From: Anaerolineales bacterium
Lineage (GTDB): Bacteria > Chloroflexota > Anaerolineae > JAAEKA01
Direction: 5' to 3'
Length of the DNA: 64,000 nucleotides
Assembly: GCA_020634615.1 (NCBI GenBank)
Contig: JACKBI010000011.1
Location: 154,938-218,937, forward strand
The position numbers and the translations under genes were made by a program. The notes below the pieces were generated by a model that saw nothing but the letters and a program-made list of their open reading frames with translations, did not search any database and was not told where the DNA came from. Of the stretch, positions 34,527 through 43,720 are shown in pieces (position 1 is the first letter of the stretch; each line of letters starts with the position of its first letter).

Positions 34527-37500
34527 GCTACGACCTCCAATCCGACGTCTGCTGCGGTGGACAGGCTCGCGGTTGCTGTGGCCAGCGTCGACGCGTCGGT
34601 TGATGGCGGCTTGCTGTCGAGTATTCCATTCTCGTCGAAAGCCGGCTGGTTGGGCAACGTCACCGCGCGGCTGGGCGCCAGGCTGTCTACCATGACCCGT
34701 TGCGGCGGCGGTGGCTCTACCTCGCGAACATAACGCACGACCTCGGTCTGGTAGCTGTCGGGGACGGTCCATTCGTCGGGGCCAGCCTCGACAAGCTCGG
34801 CCGGCGGGTCGGTAGGCGGCAGGTTCTGGTCAGTTGGCCGTTCTGCGGCGCGCGTCGCGCCAGGCCAGGGGGTGTCCGCCGCGACCAGCGCATCCAGCAT
34901 CGCTTTGGTCTGCGCCTCGTTGGCGCCGGCCAGCCGGTGGACGTCCACGCCAGCCGTTCGCAACCGGGCTTCGTCCTGGCCGCTGACGCCTGCGTCGCCG
35001 CCGACGATGACCACGTGGCGTGCCGCGAAGCCGTCGCTGGGCGTGAAGGTGGTGGCCGGCCTGAAGTGGGCGATGTAGGCCTGCGCGCTGCGCCAGTCCG
35101 CTTCGGCCCACTGGTCGCCGTGTTGCCAGAACATCAGCATGAGTTCGATGGGGCGGGTCGGCACCTGGCGGATCGCTTCGATCTTGCCGTGCAGCAACTG
35201 TTTCCAGTTGGCGCCGTCCAGCCACTGATCGCCGGGGCAGGAGGTGTCCGACACTTCCTTGTGGCCGACGATCTTGGTTATCGCCGTGATACCGTGCTCT
35301 TTCATCAGCCAGGCGATCAGGCGGGCGGTGCTGTCCAACTGTGGCGGCGCCGGCAGTTGCTGGTTGGCAGGGATCGGCGTGCCATCCCAGTTGCGGCGCA
35401 TGAAACGTCCGATCAGGCTGACGCCGATGCTGTCGTTGTTGGCGTTGCCGGCGTGATAGGAGCGCGTTTCAGGGCGCTGGGTCTGGTTGATGGTCCCGTC
35501 GGGCAGGATGACATAGTGGTAGCCGATGCCGGGCCACTGCGCCTTGACCAGGTTGCCGTTGGCGTCGCGCCGCTCGCCGTTGACGTGGTAGTCGGCGATC
35601 TGGCGCACGGTGAAGTTGGGCGGCGTGTCGGTGTGGTGGACGACGACGCGCGCGATGCGGGCGGTGCGGTTCTGGTAGGGCGGCAGGGTGGGATGCTTGG
35701 GCAGGCTGTCCACCAGATCGACCATGGGCGGCTGGGTGACGCCGCCGCCGCCCGTGTTGTTTTGCAGCAACTCGGTCAGGCGGGCGTTCTCGCGGCGCAG
35801 TTGCGTGTTCTGCGCCGTCAGGTCCTGCACCTGCGCCTCCAGCCGGGCGACCTCAGCCCGCAGCGCCTGCACCTCGGCCGTCAGCGCGGGCACCTGAGCG
35901 GCCTGGGTTTGCAGGTCGGCGATCTGCTGTTCCAGCTCGCGGATGCGCCGCAGCAAGCGCTGGATCTCGGCGTCCTGATCCGGTGTCGCTTCGTCGATGA
36001 TGGCCTGCACGCGGGCGACCAGCGGCTCCTTGTAGGCCGCGCCGGCCAGCCACTGGTTGCCGGGCGAGCCGGAGGGATCGGAGGCATCGACCTCGCTGCG
36101 GCCCACGATCGCAGCGGCGGTCAGTCCCAGGCCGTCCAGCAGCCAGGCGATGGTCTGCGCGGCGGCTTCCATCTGCACGTCACCGGGCGGGACGGCGGCG
36201 AAGTTGCCGGCCAGACAGACCGCCACGCCGTCGGCGTTGACCGCCTCGACGTTGGTCTGGGCGACCAGCGACTCCACCGGCTGCACCCAACTGATGGTCC
36301 CGTCGCCGTTGATGAAAAAGTGATATTTGATGCCCGCCAGCCCCTGGGTCACCTGGAACTGGGCGACCTGCTGCGGCGTGATGTCGGAGCGGGTGGCGGT
36401 GTGGTGGACGACGACGCGGCGGACGCTGCTCAGCGCGCGGGTCGGGTATTGTTTGCTGGACGACGCGGGAAGCTGGCCGCGCAGGTCAGTCATGGCCGGC
36501 TGTGCGACGCCGCCCGCGCCCAGTTGGTTGATCTCAACCTCCAGCCGGCTGACTTCCGCGTCCAGCGTTTCGATCTGGCTGCGGGTCGCGGCGGCCTGGG
36601 CTGCCTGGCCGTCGAGGCCGGTGACGGTGCGTGCAAGCTGGTCCGCCTGCCCGGCCAGCCGATCGATCTGCTGAATGGAGGGCAGCAAGGCGTCGTATTG
36701 CGTTTTGATGCCGTCGTAGCGGGCTTGCAGGGCTGCCACGTCCGGAACGATCTGCTCTTGCCACTGGTAGCGAAAGGGCAGCGCGGCGCGGAAGTCGGCG
36801 ATGACACCGTTCTTGCCCTCGATCCACCAGCGGTCGTTGCCGACGCGCGGGTAGCGATAGAGGATCAGCGCGCGGATCTGCTGGGCGCCGCTGTCGTTCC
36901 AGCGGTCGATTTCCTTGTAGGCCTCGCGCACCCAGCCAGAGTTGCGATCGGCCCAGGCGTTGTCGCCCTGGTTGGACTCGGTGAGGTAGACCGGTAGGCG
37001 GCGCATGCTTTCCGGTATGGCGCGCATGAAATCCTGGTAGGCGCGGAAGTTCCAGAAGCGGGTGGCAAAGCGGCCATCGCCCACCTTGGCGTCGGAGGTG
37101 ACCAGCGCGGGATCGTCGCCGTGGGTGTAGGAGTGGATGGTGATGCCGTCGCAGTTGCCCGCGCCGATCAGCCGCAGGATGTCGGCCAGATATTGCACCC
37201 AGTCGCCGTGCGGGTTTTCAGGGTAGTTGGTCAGGTTGTTCCAGGGCGCGGGCGCGGCCACCAGCACCTGGTCATCGGCGCGGCCGGGCAGCGCCTTGAT
37301 GGCGTTGCGCACCTTGCGGTAGGCAGCGGCGTAGCGCTGGGGCGTGATCTTCTCGCCCTCTTTGTCGGGGCTGACGGGGCGCGGCGGCGCGACGTTCCAG
37401 TTCCATTCGGCGCCCGGCCATTCGATGGGATGGTTGGTCTCGTTGCCGATCTGCCAGAGGTGGCACCCCTGGGAGATGCGCACGAAATTGGCGCAGCGGC

Positions 37501-37774
37501 GGGCGAAGTTGTCGTATTCCTGCTCGAAGGGCAGGGTGCCGCCGGGCGAGTAGGCGTTGTTGAGGCGGACGATGACACCCAGGTCCCGGTCAGACAGCGG
37601 GCGGTAGTTGGCCCAGAAGCGGGCGTCGTCGCCGGGGCCGTTGTCGTTGGGGTTGTGGCCGATGGCGACGGTCACCAGCACCCAGCCGGGCGCGCCGCCT
37701 TCCAGCATGATCTGTTCGCCGCCGGGGTCGTGCAAGCCGTAGAGGTAGGGGGAGTCGTTGAGTGGTCGGGTCAT
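34523..37774 (-). CDS. giant modular protein: GH-A-type barrel, coiled coil, pseudo-amidase, coiled coil, amidase, cell-wall-binding-like tail
   Basis: 1083 residues. Residues about 20-335 resemble a clan GH-A glycosidase (GNE at 110-112, YLTES with E266). A coiled coil (345-420) precedes amidase-like domain 1 (about 450-590), which keeps VVVHHT (H457) but has GRSEV...SPG with R559 and S570 at zinc-ligand positions. A second coiled coil (600-675) leads to domain 2 (about 705-870), which is intact: VVHHTDT (H713), VGHKEV (H838), TSCPG (C846). The tail (about 915-960, VVIVGGDAGVSGQDEARLRT) resembles a cell-wall-binding repeat type 2. No signal peptide is seen, so export route is unclear. Likely peptidoglycan-directed (inference). 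Confidence 0.7.
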   Translation of the reverse strand: MTRPLNDSPYLYGLHDPGGEQIMLEGGAPGWVLVTVAIGHNPNDNGPGDDARFWANYRPLSDRDLGVIVRLNNAYSPGGTLPFEQEYDNFARRCANFVRISQGCHLWQIGNETNHPIEWPGAEWNWNVAPPRPVSPDKEGEKITPQRYAAAYRKVRNAIKALPGRADDQVLVAAPAPWNNLTNYPENPHGDWVQYLADILRLIGAGNCDGITIHSYTHGDDPALVTSDAKVGDGRFATRFWNFRAYQDFMRAIPESMRRLPVYLTESNQGDNAWADRNSGWVREAYKEIDRWNDSGAQQIRALILYRYPRVGNDRWWIEGKNGVIADFRAALPFRYQWQEQIVPDVAALQARYDGIKTQYDALLPSIQQIDRLAGQADQLARTVTGLDGQAAQAAATRSQIETLDAEVSRLEVEINQLGAGGVAQPAMTDLRGQLPASSSKQYPTRALSSVRRVVVHHTATRSDITPQQVAQFQVTQGLAGIKYHFFINGDGTISWVQPVESLVAQTNVEAVNADGVAVCLAGNFAAVPPGDVQMEAAAQTIAWLLDGLGLTAAAIVGRSEVDASDPSGSPGNQWLAGAAYKEPLVARVQAIIDEATPDQDAEIQRLLRRIRELEQQIADLQTQAAQVPALTAEVQALRAEVARLEAQVQDLTAQNTQLRRENARLTELLQNNTGGGGVTQPPMVDLVDSLPKHPTLPPYQNRTARIARVVVHHTDTPPNFTVRQIADYHVNGERRDANGNLVKAQWPGIGYHYVILPDGTINQTQRPETRSYHAGNANNDSIGVSLIGRFMRRNWDGTPIPANQQLPAPPQLDSTARLIAWLMKEHGITAITKIVGHKEVSDTSCPGDQWLDGANWKQLLHGKIEAIRQVPTRPIELMLMFWQHGDQWAEADWRSAQAYIAHFRPATTFTPSDGFAARHVVIVGGDAGVSGQDEARLRTAGVDVHRLAGANEAQTKAMLDALVAADTPWPGATRAAERPTDQNLPPTDPPAELVEAGPDEWTVPDSYQTEVVRYVREVEPPPPQRVMVDSLAPSRAVTLPNQPAFDENGILDSKPPSTDASTLATATASLSTAADVGLEVVA

Positions 37775-37837
37775 TGTCGTCCTCGGCGGTTGGTATCACG
37801 GCGATGTGGATCGATGAAAGTCAAGATGCTAAACCAG

Positions 37838-37975
37838 CAACGGGCCGGCGAGACCGCCCGACCGTAAACGGATCGGGCTACAAGGTGAAAGGCCCTGCGG
37901 GCCTGGTCTTCGCAGCCCTGGAAGGGCTTCCACCTGGTAGCCGGGAGGTTTAGCTCCCGGCGGGTGTGTCGAACC
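37838..37975. repeat. dispersed hairpin element, core related to 31880-31965
   Basis: GGGCTACAAGGTGAAAGGCC...AGCCCTGGAAGGGCTTCCAC (as two short blocks) aligns with the element at 31880. Its left arm (CCGCCCGACCGTAAACGGAT, 37855-37874) is the reverse complement of the right arm of that copy with one base missing. The right arm differs (GCCGGGAGGTTTAGCTCCCG, a hairpin). Confidence 0.8.
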
Positions 37976-38357
37976 GATTATCGACATACGTTCTTGACCT
38001 TCATCCTCCGACGTGTCGGGCAGTCATTACCTTCAACGCAATGGACCGGCATTTTGCGTTGGCGAACTCTGTGGATGCGGGAAACTGCGGTTCGCGAAGC
38101 TGACCCAGATCATACCACGAATCGGCGGAGTCGTGGTACATTGCAAGTATGGGAAAAAAGACGCGGTGCGATTCTCGCCTTGCGCGGGAAGATGACAGGA
38201 TTGTCATGCAATTCACGCACTGGTGTAATCAAGATTCAATGTTCATCGCGTACATTGAGACTGTAGTAAATCACCGAGTTGTAGGACACGATGGCATGGG
38301 AAGATTACAGGACGGGAAGTGACGACCTACCGAATTTCACCTCTGGTGAGGAAACCC
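37976..38357. other. gene-free leader region upstream of the propeller protein
   Basis: No gene supported. Small ORFs at 38001-38216 on both strands have no ribosome-binding site or recognisable product. GTGAGGA sits 6 bp before the ATG at 38358. No clear promoter was identified. Confidence 0.4.
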
Positions 38358-40886
38358 ATGAAACCCAAACACAATCACAAACCCATAACCACGACATCAG
38401 CCACCTGGCGCATCCTGGCGATGCTGTTGCTGGCTGCGCTTCTGGTGGGACCGGCGCCGGCCACGGTGCGGGCCGGCGAGAGCCAGTTGACTTCCCAGTC
38501 AACATTGGCCACCGTCCGAATCGGAAGTCCTTTGGCGCACCCGGGATTCACTTGCTCGATCTACGATTTTGATTGCAACCAGATCATCGACTCGATGGAT
38601 GTTGCCGCGGTGGCATCGCACTGGGGGTGCGCTCAAGGCAATGCTTGCTACGTTCCCGTCTACGATCTGAACAACAACGGCAAGATCGACATTCAGGATG
38701 TCGAACTGGATGCGGCGCAGTGGGGCTGCCAGTTCGGCGATGCTTGCTATAATGCAAATGTTTGGACAAGCAACGGACCCTGGGGAGGAAACGTTCCCTT
38801 CATCGCGGTTGATCCAGTGGTCCCGCAAACGGTCTACGCAGTAACAGATACAGGTCTGTTCAAGAGCCTGGACAACGGCGCAACATGGAGTTTGGTAAGC
38901 ACCGTCATATTCACCGAAGGATTAAGGACGCTGGTGGTTGATCCGGCAATCCCAGATACGTTGTATGCCGCGAGGCCGCTAGCCGTATTGAAAAGCACGG
39001 ACGGCGGCGAGACCTGGCGCCTTGCCAGTAATGGCCTGGGAGATGATGCCTGGATCTATACCCTCACAGTTGATCCCAGCGACTCACACACACTGTATGT
39101 TGGAACAGACCGAGGCGTGTATAAGAGTACGAATGGTGCTTGGTCGTGGAACGCCGTAAACCCTGGTCTGACAAGCGTTCATGCCCTAGTGGTGGATCCT
39201 ATATCCTCGAGCACCCTTTATGCGGGAGCTTACGGCGACGGTGTGTTGAAGAGCACGGATGGTGGGGTTTCCTGGAGCGCGGCAAATACCGGGCTGTCCA
39301 CACTCTATATTGATGGTTTGGTGATCGACCCAATCACACCTGACGTACTGTATGCTCGAACTAATGATTCTCTTGATGATGTTGGTGTGTTCAAGAGCAC
39401 CAACGGCGGCGAAACCTGGAGCGCAGCAAACACCGGGCTGACTTACCACGATGTTTTTGAGCTGGTGATCAACCCGACGACCCCTACCACGCTCTACGCC
39501 GGTACATGGAATGGTGTGTTCAAGACCACCAGCGGCGGCGCAACCTGGGACTTGGTCGGCCAGACCGGAATCGGTGTCACAGCTCTGGCGATTGACCCAT
39601 GGACCACCGACACCCTTTTTTCCGGGACATTTGGCAACGGCATATTGAGAAGCACAAATGGTGGGGGGTCCTGGCATGTGGTCAACAACGGACTTGCGGC
39701 TGTCCCTGTATATTCTCTAGCGATTGACCCGACAACTCCAGAGACCATTTATGCGGGAACTGATTATGGCGTCCATAAGAGTATCGATAGCGGCGGAAGC
39801 TGGAGTTTGGGAAACCTCGGGCAGCAGGAGCTCCGGGTCCGCGCATTGGTGATTAATCCGTGGATTCCAAGCACGCTCTACGCTGGAACATTCAACGGTG
39901 TGTTCAAAAGCGTAGACGCCGGTGGAAGTTGGACCATGCCCATGGTAAACATATATCGCTACATTCTCGGCCTGGCGATTGATGCAGTTTTCACGGAAAC
40001 CGTCTATGCTGCGGGCTTGTATGGTGTGATCAAGAGCACGAACGGCGGAGTAAACTGGTTGCCCACAGGCACACTTTATACTCTGCCATACACCACTGTT
40101 AATGCTGTGGCGATAGATCCCACAAATTCAAGTATCCTCTATGCGGCGACAGCGTATGGCGGCATGTTTAAGAGTATGGATGGCGGCACACACTGGCAGT
40201 GGATCAAAACAGGGCTAACTAATTTGCAGATGAGCGCCGTAGCGATTGAACCGACGACCCCAAGCACAATCTATGTGGGCACTCATGGTAGTGGCGTGTT
40301 CAAGAGTACAGATGGCGGTGCGATGTGGTACCCTGCCAACATCGGTATGACAGATGGCGATGTTTCCAGCATAGTTATCGACCCATCAATGCCAAGCACA
40401 ATCTACGCAGGGACTTGGGGCGGTGGTGTTTTCAAGAGCACGAGCAGTGGAGCGATGTGGAACCCGATCAACAACGGTCTGCCAGGCACAGATGTATCGG
40501 CTTTAGCAATCGATCCAGAGAATACGTCGATACTATATGCCGGAACTGATGGCGGTGTCTTTACCATGAAATCGGGCGGCGGGGATCCACCGCCGACCGA
40601 GACGCCGCCACCGATCCCGACGGAGACATCAACGCCGACGGCTACAGCGACGACCACTGCCACCGCCACCGCAACAGCCACTGCCACGCCTACGCACACC
40701 GCCACGGCAACGTCGACTGCGATACCAACCATCACACCGACTGCGACGGCCACTGAGACCGCCACGCCAACCGTCACACCCACTGCGACGGCGACCGAGA
40801 CCGCCACGCCAACCGGCACCCCGACTGCGACGGCCACCGCCACCGCGACCCCGTCCCGGCTGTGGCTGCCTTTGATCCTGCATTGA
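38358..40886 (+). CDS. secreted dockerin-like and Asp-box propeller protein with T/P/A stalk and LPLI-type C-terminus
   Basis: 842 residues from the ATG at 38358 (a GTG at 38319 is possible but lacks a site). Signal peptide with LAMLLLAALLVGPAPATVRAG. Residues about 65-125 hold two calcium-loop repeats like dockerin type I (YDFDCNQIIDSMDVAAVASH and YDLNNNGKIDIQDVELDAAQ). The centre has about 13 Asp-box units (S-T/N-D/N-G-G-x-T/S-W) each followed by an IDPxxPxxLYAGT strand, giving sialidase/sortilin-like propeller blades of about 45 residues. A T/P/A stalk follows (about 740-830), ending in LWLPLILH. Likely secreted and surface-held, binding or cleaving a glycan or protein; catalytic residues are not evident. 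Confidence 0.8.
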   Translation: MKPKHNHKPITTTSATWRILAMLLLAALLVGPAPATVRAGESQLTSQSTLATVRIGSPLAHPGFTCSIYDFDCNQIIDSMDVAAVASHWGCAQGNACYVPVYDLNNNGKIDIQDVELDAAQWGCQFGDACYNANVWTSNGPWGGNVPFIAVDPVVPQTVYAVTDTGLFKSLDNGATWSLVSTVIFTEGLRTLVVDPAIPDTLYAARPLAVLKSTDGGETWRLASNGLGDDAWIYTLTVDPSDSHTLYVGTDRGVYKSTNGAWSWNAVNPGLTSVHALVVDPISSSTLYAGAYGDGVLKSTDGGVSWSAANTGLSTLYIDGLVIDPITPDVLYARTNDSLDDVGVFKSTNGGETWSAANTGLTYHDVFELVINPTTPTTLYAGTWNGVFKTTSGGATWDLVGQTGIGVTALAIDPWTTDTLFSGTFGNGILRSTNGGGSWHVVNNGLAAVPVYSLAIDPTTPETIYAGTDYGVHKSIDSGGSWSLGNLGQQELRVRALVINPWIPSTLYAGTFNGVFKSVDAGGSWTMPMVNIYRYILGLAIDAVFTETVYAAGLYGVIKSTNGGVNWLPTGTLYTLPYTTVNAVAIDPTNSSILYAATAYGGMFKSMDGGTHWQWIKTGLTNLQMSAVAIEPTTPSTIYVGTHGSGVFKSTDGGAMWYPANIGMTDGDVSSIVIDPSMPSTIYAGTWGGGVFKSTSSGAMWNPINNGLPGTDVSALAIDPENTSILYAGTDGGVFTMKSGGGDPPPTETPPPIPTETSTPTATATTTATATATATATPTHTATATSTAIPTITPTATATETATPTVTPTATATETATPTGTPTATATATATPSRLWLPLILH
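40585..40857 (+). repeat. degenerate ACN/GCN tandem repeat encoding the T/P/A stalk
   Basis: About 90 codons dominated by ACG, ACC, GCC, CCG and CCA. A 48-nt unit (encoding TPTATATETATPTVTP-like blocks) is repeated at least twice at about 40736-40830. Length is likely to vary between strains. Confidence 0.75.
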
Positions 40887-41083
40887 AGGAGAACTACGAA
40901 TGAACGTGGCCGCGCAGCATTCGCGGACGGCGGACGATGCGTAACCACTCCCACGGCTTGGAGGGGGGGCTGTGAAAAATCACCCGTTCGGGTACTAGAA
41001 ATCGGGCGGCGGGGCTGTTATCATGGCGGCGACGCTGGCGAAAGGCGCCGGCGAGTCATGATCAACTCTGGAGGATACCCCGC

Positions 41084-42487
41084 ATGTTCAAAGCAACTCG
41101 CCGCCTGAGCATCCCCGTATTGCTGCTGCTTCTGCTTCTGCTTCTGCTGACCACCACCATGGCCAGCGCACAGGGTGAGGAGCCGCCGACAGTCACCGAC
41201 CTCATGGCCGCCATCAACACCGGCTGGGTACTAATGGCAGCTTTTCTCGTCTTCTTCATGCAGGCCGGCTTCGGCTTCCTGGAGGCCGGCTTTGTGCGCT
41301 CCAAGAACGTCGTCAACATCATGGCCGAGAACTTCATGGACACCACCATGACCACCATCGGCTACTTCATCGCCGGGTTTGCCATTATGTTCGGCGTCGG
41401 CAATGCATTCTTCGGCCAGGAATGGTTTTTCCTCAGGGGCATTCCGGCCGAAATCGCAGGCGTTTCTGCGCTGGCCTTCTTCTTCTTCCAGTTCTGCTTT
41501 TCAGCCGCCGCATCGACTATCGCCTCCGGTCTGATGGCAGAACGCACCAGCTTTCGTGCTGATCTCGTCTACAGCTTCATCGTCGGCCTGTTCATCTACC
41601 CGCTGATCGGGCACTGGATCTGGGGACCGGGTGGCTGGCTGGCCCAACTGGGCATGCTGGACTTCGCCGGCTCCACCGTGGTTCATCTGACCGGCGCGCT
41701 GATCGGCTTGGCCGGCACGCTGCTGATGGGACCGCGCAAGGACAAGGAGTTCGGCAACGCCCACAAACAGATCCGCGGCCACAACATACCACTGGCCGCG
41801 CTGGGCACCTTCGTCCTCTGGTTTGGCTGGTTCGGCTTCAACCCCGGCAGCGCGCTGGGCATCAGCGACTTCCAGCTTGTGTCGATGATCGTGGTCAACA
41901 CCGACTTCGCCGCCACCACTGGCGCAATCACCGCCATGTTCCTGGCCTATCTGTACACCAAGAAGTGGGACGCCAGCATGGCGTTCAACGGCGCCCTGGG
42001 CGGCCTGGTGGCGATCACAGCCGGCTGCGCCTTTGTGACACCCTACGCCTCGCTGACCATCGGCGTGGTTGCCGGCGTTCTGACGTTCTACGGTGTGGAG
42101 CTGATGGAGCGGCTGCGCATCGATGACCCGGTGGGCGCGTTCCCGGTGCATGGCATCTGCGGCATCTTCGGCACGCTGGCCGTGGGCCTGTGGGCGGTCG
42201 AGGGCGGCCTGCTTCACGGCGGCGGTGTGACGTTGTTGGGCGCGCAGGCGGTCGGCGTGCTGGCTGCCATTGGTTTCGTCTTCCCCGTGTCACTGCTCAT
42301 GTTCTTCATCATCAGCAAGACCATCGGCCTGCGAGTGCGTGAGGATGCCGAGGCCATTGGTCTGGACCTGACGTACCACGGCATCGAGAGCTATCCCGAG
42401 TTCGCCGGCGTGGAACTACACGGCGTTCGCATCGCCGAGTACACCGGCCCTGCGGGCATCAAGCCGGCGCCCGTTCCCAGCGCTTGA
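41084..42487 (+). CDS. amtB: ammonium transporter
   Basis: 467 residues. A cleavable signal peptide (PVLLLLLLLLLLTTTMASAQ) is followed by about 11 membrane helices. Conserved Amt features: FMQAGFGFLEAGFVRSKNV, FAGSTVVHLTGALIGLAGTL with the first pore His, FGWFGFNPGS, and DDPVGAFPVHGICGIFGTLA with the second pore His. Imports NH4+/NH3. Amt genes are usually followed by glnK (PII), but the next gene here is an unknown protein and no PII is seen. GGAGG lies before the ATG. Confidence 0.92.
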   Translation: MFKATRRLSIPVLLLLLLLLLLTTTMASAQGEEPPTVTDLMAAINTGWVLMAAFLVFFMQAGFGFLEAGFVRSKNVVNIMAENFMDTTMTTIGYFIAGFAIMFGVGNAFFGQEWFFLRGIPAEIAGVSALAFFFFQFCFSAAASTIASGLMAERTSFRADLVYSFIVGLFIYPLIGHWIWGPGGWLAQLGMLDFAGSTVVHLTGALIGLAGTLLMGPRKDKEFGNAHKQIRGHNIPLAALGTFVLWFGWFGFNPGSALGISDFQLVSMIVVNTDFAATTGAITAMFLAYLYTKKWDASMAFNGALGGLVAITAGCAFVTPYASLTIGVVAGVLTFYGVELMERLRIDDPVGAFPVHGICGIFGTLAVGLWAVEGGLLHGGGVTLLGAQAVGVLAAIGFVFPVSLLMFFIISKTIGLRVREDAEAIGLDLTYHGIESYPEFAGVELHGVRIAEYTGPAGIKPAPVPSA

Positions 42488-42514
42488 CCGGCGTTCCAGT
42501 CAAGGAGGTAGACA

Positions 42515-43534
42515 ATGTCTCGTTTTCCTATCAGCTACCGTGACAACCCCAACTACGACGCAGGCGGAGCGGATGCGCCACGGCTGCTGGCCAGCATCGA
42601 TCTCTCGCCCTACGGCATCGATGGGCGGGTGACCGATCTGCCGGTCCACGTGCAGACGGCCGATGCCGGCGCGGCGCAAGATTTCTACACCGCGTGGATC
42701 GCCGGGCTTCCGCTAGAGAACGGCAGTCTCGATGGTCTGTCGGGCCTGGTGGATGTCTTCATGAAGGCACTGGCGCGTCAGGAGCGCTTGCCGCGCTACA
42801 TGTTCCACGTGGGGGATCGCGCCTGGCCGATCTATCAGCTGCAGGGTGAACTGATCGCCCGCTATCCCGGCGGCCCCGTGTTTGCAGCGCCCAGCGTGGC
42901 CGAGCTGTGGATTGCGCTGGCAAACCACTTCAAGCACATCGGACGCATCGCCAGCCGGCGCGATCTGGAGATTTCCTTCTTCTCCCAGGCCGACCTCCAG
43001 ATCTATGCGCCCGACTTCTCTCTGCGCTTTCCGACGGCGGATGATATTCCGGTCTTCGCCTTCACCAACGGTCACGGGCCTGAGGTGATGGCGCCGGTAG
43101 GCAGCCAGACGCTGCGCCTTCCCATCCAGCAGGGCAGCGAGGTGCTGGCCATGTATCGGCTGGTGGGCGACCTGCTGGTGCAGGGCGGCCGGCTCAAGAG
43201 CATGTACGACATGTCGATCCGCAAGCTGGCTACGGCGCGTTGGGACGAGGTGCGGGCGTTCCTGAGGCCAACCGATCAGTTCGTCACTTACACAGCGACG
43301 GATGGTGACACACCGGCTCGGCATGTGGTGCCGGTCTACACCGACGGCTCCGGCTTCATGGCGGCGCGCCAGACCCGGCCTGCGCGCGTCACCGTGTACG
43401 TGGGGCAGGATGTGCCGACGCTGCAGGAGCGCATGGCCGAGGAGATGGTCCAGCGCGGCGTGATCGACGACCCCGGCGCCGTACAGGCCAGCGCCGGCAT
43501 GATGGCTTCCAGAGGATTGGCCGTCAGCCACTGA
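42515..43534 (+). CDS. conserved-looking protein of unknown function downstream of amtB
   Basis: 339 residues, soluble, no signal peptide and no recognised domain. Sequence landmarks: RFPISYRDNPNYDAGGADAP at the start, a central alpha/beta region with PRYMFHVGDRAWPIYQLQGE, and IYAPDFSLRFPTADDIPVFA. It starts 27 bp after amtB with AAGGAGG placed 7 bp before the ATG, so it is probably cotranscribed and may serve ammonium transport or nitrogen regulation. That is inference from position alone. Confidence 0.6.
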   Translation: MSRFPISYRDNPNYDAGGADAPRLLASIDLSPYGIDGRVTDLPVHVQTADAGAAQDFYTAWIAGLPLENGSLDGLSGLVDVFMKALARQERLPRYMFHVGDRAWPIYQLQGELIARYPGGPVFAAPSVAELWIALANHFKHIGRIASRRDLEISFFSQADLQIYAPDFSLRFPTADDIPVFAFTNGHGPEVMAPVGSQTLRLPIQQGSEVLAMYRLVGDLLVQGGRLKSMYDMSIRKLATARWDEVRAFLRPTDQFVTYTATDGDTPARHVVPVYTDGSGFMAARQTRPARVTVYVGQDVPTLQERMAEEMVQRGVIDDPGAVQASAGMMASRGLAVSH

Positions 43535-43545
43535 AACCTGATCGA

Positions 43546-43591
43546 CCACGCGAGGACCCCGGAAGCACGTGCTTCCGGGGTCCTCGCGTGG
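43546..43591. terminator. 46-bp perfect palindrome, likely bidirectional terminator
   Basis: Twenty-three bases read 5'-CCACGCGAGG...AAGCAC and their exact reverse complement follows with no loop (centre between 43568 and 43569). It lies 12 bp after the unknown gene's stop. No T-tract follows, so it may be a terminator or another cruciform-forming site. Confidence 0.7.
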
Positions 43592-43645
43592 GTGGTTCAG
43601 GCAGTGTCGCGGTACCGGGCTCGGTCAGAGACTGGCCAGAGCATC

Positions 43646-43680
43646 ACGTTTCACGCATTACGCATTACGCAATACGCACC
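43646..43680. repeat. heptanucleotide tandem repeat (ACGCATT type)
   Basis: Five 7-nt units: ACGTTTC, ACGCATT, ACGCATT, ACGCAAT, ACGCACC. Intergenic, between the unknown gene and the SCP2 gene. Confidence 0.8.
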
Positions 43681-43720
43681 GTCCGTCATACTCGCGTAAC
43701 CCTCGCCAACCAACCCCGCC

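Noticed and set aside
34700..36997. 765-residue open frame on the plus strand, antisense to the giant modular protein
   Set aside because: No start signal or recognisable domain; the opposite strand has clear enzyme folds. High GC content makes long antisense frames.
32490..37774. Prophage lysis module
   Set aside because: Amidase domains alone suggested it, but there is no holin, portal, terminase, integrase or tail gene nearby, and the proteins are too large and modular.
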